NCBI GenBank assembly: GCA_022818135.1
Contig: JAFMSR010000009.1
Coordinates: forward strand, 17,427,063-17,491,062
Length of the DNA stretch: 64,000 nucleotides
Reading direction: 5' to 3'
Source of the DNA: Saxidomus purpurata
Lineage: Eukaryota > Mollusca > Bivalvia > Venerida > Veneridae
Shown here: positions 11,727 to 21,861 of the stretch, piece by piece
Layout of the letters: each line of letters begins with the position of its first letter
Position numbering within the stretch: the first letter of the stretch is position 1
The notes under the pieces: model-generated
Told to the model about the DNA's origin: nothing
Databases searched by the model: none
The model's input: the letters and a program-made list of their open reading frames with translations, nothing else
Made by a program: the position numbers and the translations under genes

Positions 11727-12018
11727 CTTTGATATAAAGTTGCGCCGTAGTTTCCGCGCTTCCCTCCGAATTCTGAGCTCTACATGAATATATTCCTTGG
11801 TCGTCTGCTGTAACATTCTCTAAAACCAATACAACACAGCCATCTGGTGTATATTCAAATTTGTATCTGGAATTTGCAGTGATGTTAACGCCGTCTTTGT
11901 ACCAGCGGACGGACGGACGTGGGAGGCCAATAACTTGACATTCAAATATTTTCGAGGCGCCCTCTGGACAAGTGGTGTTGTCGCCTGTTTCTTGGACTGG
12001 CGCCATTTTTCAGTAGTT
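11727..12018 (-). CDS. Gene A, first coding exon: I-set immunoglobulin domain
   Basis: An acceptor (T-rich tract, CCAG) precedes 12,018 and a GTAAAT donor follows 11,727. Translation starts at the ATG at 12,006: a TGA lies in frame just upstream within the exon, and the context AAAAATGG is favourable. The 93 codons make one I-set Ig domain: first Cys in IFECQVIG, then PRPSVRWYKDG with the core Trp, and the DQGIYSCRAQNSEG motif with the second Cys, ending TAQLYIK. There is no signal peptide, so the protein is probably cytoplasmic, as in titin/twitchin/obscurin-type proteins. The exon ends in phase 1, matching the exon at 3,116. At least one 5' untranslated exon must lie upstream. Confidence 0.85.
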
Positions 12019-13484
12019 CTGGAAAAAAAAACGTTCAAAAGGGCTAGAATTTTTATTCTGAACTGAAAATATTTGTAAATATGCATAAAATTAACAAACT
12101 GCATTGTAGGCATCTGTACAATGATGCATTTCAAAGGTGTCGTCTGGAAAAGAACCAAAAAGTGCGACCCGTGATGCAGAAGTTATGAGCCTGAAATTTA
12201 GACCTTTGTAATTTGGACAACTAACAGCACGGTTAAAGAAAGAGCCAAGCTTTACCGCACATGTACATGTAAGCAGACATGTATGCATATGACAAACTCC
12301 TCATGGCAATTTGGCTGCGCATCTGACCATAAAATGTTTCACACAGACCCAGGCATTTGAAGTACTGACCCGGGTGTTGTCAAATTCTGCACATGACAAA
12401 CAGATTGAAAAATTCACCTTTCAGATATCTGACCTTGACCTGTAACACTGAATATGAGTCACGAACCTTTGTATTGCAATATAGTTATGTTATTGTGAAT
12501 ATTTATATCATTTATCACGAAAACACCTAGATTGCCCTATAGGCTAGGATATAGAAGAGAAATCTGTAGAATCCTTGCATGCTAACTTTGAAATCTCTAA
12601 AGAAGATTAATATTGAAAATCCTTTGTAAAGTGAAGCATACCACGGATCACTTAGCTTCATGGCCAGAGTCGAGGCAAAAACACATTAAGGTCAAGGTCA
12701 TCATTGAAAGAGTTTCGAAAAAATACTCACTTTGAAACTTTTTACAAAACACCTTACATGGTTTCACAGTATTTATTGTCGCCATGCAGTTTCATGACGG
12801 TAGCTGCACTGACCCAAAAAAGGTATTAATGATCTTTAGCACCTCAAAAAATGGTGAAAATTGTTATATTGTCAAATATGTCTATGGAAACACTTTACAT
12901 TCAACCTTTTTTTACATTAAATTTTATCGAATGTTTTTACAGAATGGGGTAAACTTATTTTATAGTCTAGGTCATCTTGGTTAAATATAGCCAATATTAC
13001 GTCGTGTGACATCATAAAGAAGGTCAAAATGTCAAAGTCATCCAGGGTGAGTGCTGAAATCTGTTTGCGAAATTTTATAAATGATCAAGCGGAGACCGAT
13101 GCAAAATGATATGAGGGAGAAATAGGTTCATCGCCTTTTTCTCAGTGAGAACGTTATATATGAAGTCTGTGTTTAAACTGTGCATGTTTTTCTAAGTCTG
13201 CAACATTTTATAAACGTTCCAAAGCAAAACAGATAGTATTTATTGCAAGTATCGTGTTTCTGAGCGATGCAAGTAAATTTTTACGTTTGTGTACATTTTT
13301 GTTTTTGTTAAACCGATGTAAAAACAATCTTATTCATCATGTACATGTTGTAAGTTACAGACCCTGTTTTTATTACATCACACCAACGTATTAAAGAGTG
13401 TACTATTTTTAAAGAACCACCAACTCACAGTACCCTGTACGATTTGGGCAAATTGTTACATTGTGGACGGGCACATTGTAACAA

Positions 13485-14165
13485 GGGGAATCAAATTTCC
13501 TAAATTTTAGTCAATACAATTTGTCTCCCATGACATTTTTGCAAAAGACGTTTGAAGAGAAAAGGGTGATTACTTTATTATTCAAGAAACGCAAGGGAGA
13601 CAAATCATACATAGACTTAAATGTATGAAGAACGGAGATCATCATATCTTTTTCCTAACGTCATTTGGATACTGGGAGACAACTCTTAATAACTAAAATA
13701 TCGGAAATACAAAGTAACCTCCTTTTCTTCTCCTGCCACGGCTAATCTAAATGAGTAAAATAACGATAAACAGAGTAACTATCCTTTCTCTTCCTGCTGG
13801 CATTTGCAAAAGAAAACAAAGGGAGACAAACTTTAATGATTAAAACGAAGGAAAACCCAAAGTTCTCTTCTTTTTTCCCTGACGCCGTTAGCATGAAATC
13901 AGGAAGAAATGATATGTACTTAATTTTAGGAAAACAGTTGCGTACCCCTTTATGACCATCAGTCATTTGCAAAATTGTTTGACAAATTTACTGATTAGAA
14001 TAGGAAAAACCAAAGTAACCTCCTTTTCTTCTCCTGGTGTCATTTGCATAAAACAATCAAGACAGACAAATCTTACTGAGTAAAATATACGAAAAATAGA
14101 GTTCCCTCCTTTTTTGACGGAAATAAAAATTAGCCAAAACAAAGTTCCGTCTCTTATAATAGTAT
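13485..14165. repeat. Degenerate tandem array, irregular unit of about 80-145 bp
   Basis: Blocks recur in the same order: GGGAGACAAAT, TTAATGAGTAAAAT, CGGAAAAACAAAGTAACC, CTCCTTTTCTTCTCCTG and GTCATTTGCAAAA. GGAGACAA occurs near 13,597, 13,675 and 13,822, with GACAGACAAA at 14,062; the CTCCTTTTCTTCTCC block occurs near 13,721 and 14,021. Diverged, non-coding. Confidence 0.65.
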
Positions 14166-16804
14166 AGTTACAAGTCAAATGTTTGAACGCCACAAAAGGG
14201 GGGGTGCGATAATCGTACTGTTGATTTAATGTATGGTATTAAAAACCTAATTTGCAGTCATTTGTATATGGCTGACCATTTGTTAATTTTAATGCAAAAA
14301 AGTCATCTTCGGCAAGTCTATGGCTTGTTTCCTGAGATTCAAAATTTTACTTGAAATAATAATATAGTGGGAACAAATTAATTTATATCTTGGAAATATT
14401 TTTTTTTTTTGACAAGAATTTAATGAGCAATTTATGTTAAAATTCTAAACTTAAAAGAAAGTTTATTTCCACTCCGGCTTTCGTCTCTGATGTCCCGCAT
14501 GCCAACTTGCATAAATTACACTGCACTATCAAGGTGAATTTCAGAGTGATATCTTTGTTATTGACCAATACGACTGAATGGCGGTAAAATTTATGTAAAC
14601 AAACGAATTTAACTTCCACCTTTAAATAAGAGGGACCAAACGTTCTAAAGTATTTCAATTTTTGTTAGACGGCACTTTAAAATCGGCTATTGCCGTAAAA
14701 TCAAACTGGTTCGCGATCTCAAATCAAAAGACCCCTTTTTAAAAAAAAAAACACTGTAAAATAATTTTAAATTATAAGTAGTTACGTCACCCCAGGACAT
14801 TCCAATAACACACGGTGGCGTGTAACAAGGAAATTTCCAATCTCCCGACCACCGGACTTTTTACTGCCGACCTGAAATTGTTTTATAAGAAGTTCAATTT
14901 ATTTTTCTCGTTCAAAAAGTGCTTGGTTCCCTTGCTATGCAAATTTGGCCTATAATTTAGAAAAATATGAAATGTTGGGTTGCGTAATATAAGATTTATT
15001 TATAGATCTATTTATACTAATTTTTTTGTTTTCTCTCGATTGCGAAACAAGTTCTCACAACTTAAATCAATCGCTCTCGAGACTTATTCCAGATGGAATC
15101 ACCCTCGAGACGTTTTTGGTTTATTTTAGATACGATGGCCCATGATTTAAAGTAGATGATGTACACCAGATGTATAAGCTTCTGATATATAAATATTCAT
15201 TCGGACTACGTTGGCGATTTTCTACCGAAGTCTTCCTCCGAAGCCTGCCGGAAATGGCCGAGATGCTGATTACGCGTTCCATATATCTCCTAAAGCTTTT
15301 TTAAGTTTGTTTATACTTCGTACTAACTAGCCAATATATAGAATACTGGAAAATATACAATTCATCAAAGATAACAGCCTGTGCAACAGATAAGATCATG
15401 TAACAACATTTTCTTTCGAGTAGGACTAGATTAAACAACCTCATTAGACAAGTTTATTAAAGATGATCTCTTTGATATTGGCACAGGTAGCCACAGGAAA
15501 TATCTGCAATATTGTTTATTTTCTGTGCGGAAGTGCGGAACAGATTGAGTATATAATTATGAAGGTTTTTACAGTATTTTCTGCAGCGCATAGCGGCCAG
15601 TGTGTGCGTTAGTCTCACTGTGGCATTGTACACAGCTGCGTGTTGTTTGGGTTCAGACCAAATCTCGCTAGTAGACTTACAGTAAAGTTGTGTAACTTAT
15701 ATAAGCCTGTCTGCATGACTGATTTCTGATGTTCAAAATTAAATTAGGTACGAGTTAGCCCATTGTATGAGCCCAGATCTTTACTTCGTTACTACTATAC
15801 CAAATCATGGAACTTTAGGTAATGAAGGAACGTTGACATTAACACATCTGGGTACGAGATTGCTAAGGTACGAAATGACTCGAGTACAAAGTAGTCTGAT
15901 ACCCGCCCACTGACAGGTTCACTTAGGCGGGGATTAATTGAAGAAGGAAACGTTTTTCCATGTTCTTATCTCCATATATTTATCATTTCATTACAGAACT
16001 CACTGATTCCGTAAAACTGAAAAACGCTGTTAATAACTACTTGACTCTTTCAAAAATAGCAATATCTGTTTGATGTAGGCTTATCTTATAGACGATTTAA
16101 TACCAGATTTCAATAAATTTAAACTAAAATCAATGTCAGTCTGATCCTCTCCATTGCCTTCAATCATTTGGTTTAGATCTGGTATATAAACTCTGCTAGA
16201 TTTCTCTACCAGTTCCATTAATTGTTAGAGGGGCTGTTCCCTGACACTTTACTGACTGACTGCCAAACAGTGGAGTCGGTTGATCATGATCTGCACTTTT
16301 TCCAAGGGTAGGATAACTTGCCACAAACAGGATAAAAGATAGGTGTTTGATTTATAGTTTTTTGAAGTAGCAAATTGTTTTCAATCTTTTTATTAAAGAA
16401 AGCATTTAAGTTGGAACATAATATACATTGCATTTATTTTATAAGTAAGTTTGAGACCGACCAATTTAGGCTGCTCGCACTCGTTACCGTTGAAAAAAAT
16501 AATTTTTTTGTTTGACGTTCTTATTCATGATAAAACTAAAGGCAATATCAAAATTTAAAACTAGCTAGGAATGCAGGCAGAAACGATTGAATGTTGGTTA
16601 CCGGCCAATATGTTTATATTGATTTCAAAAGCTTTTACAACGCTTTTGAATTTGGTAGTATTTTTAAATTTAGAGACATACGTGACAGGAATTTGTACGG
16701 AAGCCCTTTTATAAATACCGATGTTCAAAATACGTTTTTCCATACTTTGACGAACTTTATTGTTTTACCAAAATTGAGAGCGAGCAGTTTAAGTCTGAAC
16801 TAAC

Positions 16805-17200
16805 ATGTTAAAGACCCAGGATCTCATGAATTTACTGAAATAGAAAAATAAATTGACTGGTACGATTATGATAGAGCCATGTTCTGTTCACCTTTGCCAT
16901 ATACCTTTCTTTTGTACTCCAGTCGTTTCTTTACGAAATGAGTTGCCAGAAAGTATTGCATATTTTTGCAAAGTCAGGGCTCAAAATGCCCTTTTTTCAC
17001 CAGCACCCTGCCCGTCAAATCTACTGAAAGGGGCATTTCCTCTGATACGACATATTTCTTGGTAAAATGTGCTATATTTATAACAAGTAGAATATATACT
17101 TATCAAAGTTAGGTATGATTTTGGCCCGTAAAAATAATGGTCATTTCCTCTGGTCACACATATGTCTTTGTAAAATAAGAGCTACATGTAATTGTGCTCA
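16805..17200 (+). repeat. Dispersed 330-bp repeat, copy 3 (with insertions)
   Basis: It carries AAAGACCCAGGATCTCATGA, ACGATTATGATAGAGCCATG, CAGTCGTTTCTTTACGAAA and TTTCTTGGTAAAAT, then a second round of the last blocks ending AAATAAGAGCTACATGTAAT. It is therefore a partly duplicated copy of the family seen at 4,130 and 9,165. Confidence 0.55.
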
Positions 17201-18299
17201 TTGAACAAACTCGCTGTAAACAAGCCCTGAAAACTGCCTGTTGCCACACCCAATGTATTGCATGCGGGGTTCATACACGTACAGAGCCTTAGCTCCGGAT
17301 ATTCCTTTTCAGCACAAATGCAGAGTTCCATTGTGGCATTACAAGATGTAATATACTATTTTTCCTAATAATTGTATCTGGTATGATAATGTAAATGTCC
17401 GCTAATAAAATCTGCGAATGATAGCAGCAGCCGACTTCGATGTTATTTTGCCTTTGACCTTTTTTTTCAACAAACAGACAGACCAACAAGCAAACACTCG
17501 CAAATACCTGTTCAAACAATTGCTTATTGTGCGACTTGTATGTAGCATAAATACAACTGACAGGTGCTAAAGTAAAAATAATACCTTTAAAAAATGTTTA
17601 TTTCGTATTTATTGTGTAACGATCCATTTATTGTTATGTAAAGTATTCCTTTGATTATTAAACTAATGCTTATTGTTCAGACGAGCAGAAGTTTACCCTG
17701 TTATCTATCAACATCAGGCGGGCTGGCAATTTTATATGCAGCAGTATATAAAAACCAGACAATTTGTTGGAATTGGAAACAATACTGTTAATTGTAGCTA
17801 CAAAAGATAAAAGGAAAACAATCGGCGTAACAAATCTCACGATTTCGAAGATTTTTGGATACATTTCAACAAGAACAGTAGTTTAGGCGTTTTCAATACA
17901 TGTATTTTTCTCTTTTTTGGCGAAACATTATGGAAAGGAGAGATTGAAACACGTAGCGAATTGATAAATTTGGTGAACATATTTTCAACATGTCTATGTC
18001 AAATTGTTTTGGTTAAGAATATTATGTTTTTGAAGACCCTTGTTGTTAATATAAACTAGAACTAAGGAACGACATCACTGTCTCAAATAGGATGATATAT
18101 ATTTAGCAATACCAGATTTGAGTCGCGGTCCAACATTTGTTAACCACCAAAAAGCACTAAGAACTTTCTTTAGAAATATGCTGTTAAAAGAAGTTCAACA
18201 TGAGGTTTGACAAAGCCAGACATATCATCACAGAGGACAGACTAAGCAGAGGATCAAACTCTTGACATTTGGACGTACGTGGTAACTGAAGCCAAGATT

Positions 18300-19430
18300 T
18301 TAGCTTTTTACTCATGACATGTTTACATCATTGGGGATCGAACTCGTACAAATGTGTACCTCAAGGGAGACAAACGGTAGATCGATACAATGGCTTCTTC
18401 CTTATTCACGGCAAGTCTTGCGACATTATGTATACCTCGCGAGGGGATCAGACTTGGGACATCTAATCTTCGCGTGGTATCGAACTCACGACATCATTGT
18501 TATGCATGGATAATCAAAGTTACGATATCATACTTTTATTGTTAGGTCCTCATTTTAAGCCTAAAGGAATTTTCAGAAATAAATTTGAAAAAGCCGAAAC
18601 TTGAAAACTATGATACCAGTACCACAAGATGGGGACACAACTATATCTCCAGCGGGGTCAAAATTACGACATATGTAAGTTATGGAAGAGTCAAACTCAG
18701 GATGCCTTTACCACAAGTTGGAGAACTTTGTACTCCATTGGGAATCAAAGACACAAGAGGGTCCAACCCACAACATGAGTATCTGACTAGGGACCAGACT
18801 TAGGACTTGTTGTCCCACTAAGTATTTATACAATGAACTCTTTACCTCATGGGGATCCAATCTTGTGACATACATGTATATACCTGTGACAAGGGACCAA
18901 GCTCTCGACATCTGTACCTAAATGATCGCAACACTCACGAACTAGCTATAGAAATCTTTCGACCTATACCTATCCAAGCTCACAATAAATCTTGACCTCT
19001 CTGAAAGTCGAACTTAAAACTAAAACTTATGAGTGTGTGAGTACTTGATTTCTTTTTGTTTGTTTGTTTGTTTTGTTTATTTGTTTTTTGTTTGTTTGTT
19101 TGTTTGTTCATTTTCCCCATCGTAGGCGTGGTAAGGGTCGGGGATCGTCCCCTACCAGCCTTATAATGTACACATGCAAAATACATTCATAATACACTAA
19201 CGTACATATCACATTTCAATAACTTATTGATAATGATGTTTTTTTTTGTGTTTTTTATACATAACGGTATCATAACATCAACCATCTCATGTTATCACCG
19301 TTTTGATTTCTTAACTTCTGCACGGCATCGAACTTACTAGCCCTTGATTCCACCGTTATCTTGCACCAAAAAGTTGCCTTGGAATCGAACTCACAACCTC
19401 AAGATCGGTTGTAAGATAAAAACTTACAGT
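18300..19430. repeat. Degenerate array of a GGGGATCGAACTC-type motif
   Basis: Variants of GGGGATCGAACTCACGACAT followed by a short TACCTC block recur near 18,335, 18,440, 18,480, 18,650, 18,740, 18,850, 18,895 and 19,380, each diverged. On the minus strand the core reads GAGTTCGATCCCC, close to a tRNA B box, so the unit may descend from the tail of a tRNA-derived sequence. Confidence 0.5.
19044..19110. repeat. TTTG microsatellite
   Basis: Imperfect GTTT/TTTG tetranucleotide run, with single interruptions (TTTTGTTTATTTG) in the middle. Confidence 0.9.
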
Positions 19431-21204
19431 AATCCCTTAGCACCCTCAAACAGAATATAGACATAGACTGAACATATTTGTCTTTAGAGCTAGTGAAAGA
19501 CACACATATATATGGGTCCAGTTCACCCCTATCTCAAGATTTTGGGATAATGTATGTACAATTTTGCACTGATTTTGCATTGATTTTTTCAATAACTTTA
19601 TATATATTTTTTCAGGATAATAATACTAGATGTAAGAAGGGTTTAACTTTCTGAATCATACATGTAGCTATGTGTATATAACTACTATATACATGAACTT
19701 TTAAAGGATACTTACCAAATTATACCAAGTTAAGTTTAATCCGTGCATTTTAAATCCGAATAACCAGTAGCACTTTCCACATTTTTAAAATATGTTCTAC
19801 ATTGACGGTTTTGGATATGATTTGATATACGAACATAACAAATAAGAAATTACGAGACCTCCAAAATTAAGGATTCGTTAATTGAATTTTTTTGACTGGA
19901 TTAAATTAGACGAAACTATTGTTCTAAATTCGCTATTTTGACATTTCAATCTCAGATACTTCAAGCAGGGTTATCAAATCCGATCGTGAACATTCTATTT
20001 TTGTTGCTAGGTTTACATTTGTTACTGGCCTCTTACCTTGAAAAAAACCTATAACATTTATAACTCTGTTGGGAGCCAACATATTGATAAGATTCGGAAA
20101 TAGCTTGTACATAGGCAGTTCCATAAACAGTGAAGTCATGAATGAAAGAGCGCGTACGGTAATTTTTTAGGTGAGTGGGCTAGTTTTGATTTTACGGATT
20201 ATCAACAATTTCTGGTTAAACTGTGCCGAATTCCTGAACTTATTTTATTCGAAGCTTCGAATGGTTGAACAAGGGTGTTCCGTGAGACTATCAGGTGGCA
20301 CTCTGCGTAAACTCAAAAATTTAAACTGTATGTCCAAAATCATAAGGACCCAAACAACTTTTTTCATAAAAAAACCTACAAAACCTACACACAAAAAAAA
20401 ACGTATCGGTTTGTTCGGTTAAATACAATTTTTGACCACGTGATAAAGGGCGCGACATGCTCGTGTTTGCGACGTCAAGTAACGTTATGTACATAAATAA
20501 CGTCAAATAAAATATAGATCTAAATCGAAATACCGTCTAGTTCCAACCCTCATTCCTTCATTTGGACCAATAATATGATTTTTTAATTCTTGACCCTAGT
20601 GGAATGACGTTTTGGATGATTTATTTTAGGCCATATATGGTACATAGGGCGAGTCTGAAGAAAGTCGGATTCCTTCCCCTTTCGTGCGCAAATCACGCAT
20701 TGCGCAATGGTAAAAAATCAAGCTAGATAAATAACCAGCATTATTCAGTAATATTATTGTAATCAGATTACATCTTGACCAGCCAAATTGCTTACAATGC
20801 CAAGTTTTAAAACAGAGTGTCCATTTTTGTGCCAGGTAAAAGTCTGTTACAAGTGCCAAAACTTTGACACAAAATCAAAACACATTCTTTATAAATGTAC
20901 TAAAATCACGATTATTTTGTTCTGTGAAATCTTAATAAATAATTTCTTCCATCGGAAATTATTTCCTGGAACTTTAAATCAGCTGGAAATATTTCTTCTA
21001 ATTACTTTCAACCGATCTAAAACATACCGGATATACTCATTTACCTGTCAAAACAATTATTTGATATTAAAGTCATAGATATAAATCATAACTAAACGAC
21101 CGATTAAGATATATTATTAGCATTAAAGGTACTTACAGCTTTCATCGGAATACTCTTTATTGTGAACGATCAAATGAAAACTGTTTAGTACGGCCACGTT
21201 GTAA

Positions 21205-21415
21205 GGAAAAGCAATCAACATATTATAAGTAGCAAAGAACATATAAAATAGCAATAAACATATTGTAAGCAATAGCAATGAACAGACTTTATTGTAAAAA
21301 GCAAGGAGCATATTGTAAGAAATGAGACTAACTGTGACATATTGTAAATAGCAATGAACATATTGTAAATAGCAATGGTCATGTTGTAAAAAAAAGCAAT
21401 AAACATATTCTTAGT
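21205..21415. repeat. 21-22 bp tandem repeat downstream of gene B
   Basis: Variants of ATAGCAATGAACATATTGTA repeat about nine times. It lies 60-270 bp beyond the last gene B codon. On the minus strand it includes an AATAAA at 21,293-21,288, which could serve as the gene B polyadenylation signal. Confidence 0.75.
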
Positions 21416-21475
21416 AATAAATCTACTGTACGAATAAGCACAAAACCTTAAAAAGACTCTGAAGTAAAGATTTTG

Positions 21476-21861
21476 TCAGTGAAGACTGGTTCGTTTGAAA
21501 ATTAAATGAAATACATATAAATTGTATAATATAATATACATGTATAATACTGTTACGTAAGTATGCAGACTGCAGCAGTTCAGAGCAACAGATCCATTTT
21601 GTTCACACTCTTGGTTAGTATCTATTTGAATAACACAAGTTCCAGTTAACCGGGGTTTCCCAGAATCTACTGCATTGATTGTTAGTATATGCACACTATT
21701 TTCGGAATTATTTAGTGGATCCGCATTTGAAACTTTAATGTCTCCTGTTAAACTATTTATTCGGAAAATGTCGGCAATATCCGCAGAATTTTGTATCTTG
21801 TAAGAAATGTTGAAACCGGAAGCGTCCTCGTCTGCTGCAGAAACGGTGAAAACATGCAAGC
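21476..21861 (-). CDS. Gene B exon 17: cadherin repeat 2 and possible membrane anchor
   Basis: An acceptor (TTTTGCAG) lies just before 21,861. The exon carries cadherin hallmarks: FTVSAADEDASGFNISY, IFRINSLTGDIKV and LTINAVDSGKPRL, then a Cys-containing linker. The frame ends with about 20 hydrophobic residues, KRTSLH and a stop, as in a type I membrane protein with a tiny tail. The hydrophobic part comes from very AT-rich DNA, and a GTAACA donor at 21,558-21,553 could instead lead to further exons. Confidence 0.7.

Larger units (their letters stand above)
12019..21204. other. Intergenic region between genes A and B
   Basis: There is no ORF with recognisable domains on either strand. It should contain the 5' untranslated exon(s) and promoter of gene A, which I cannot place. 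Besides the arrays listed separately, most of it is AT-rich unique-looking sequence. Confidence 0.6.
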
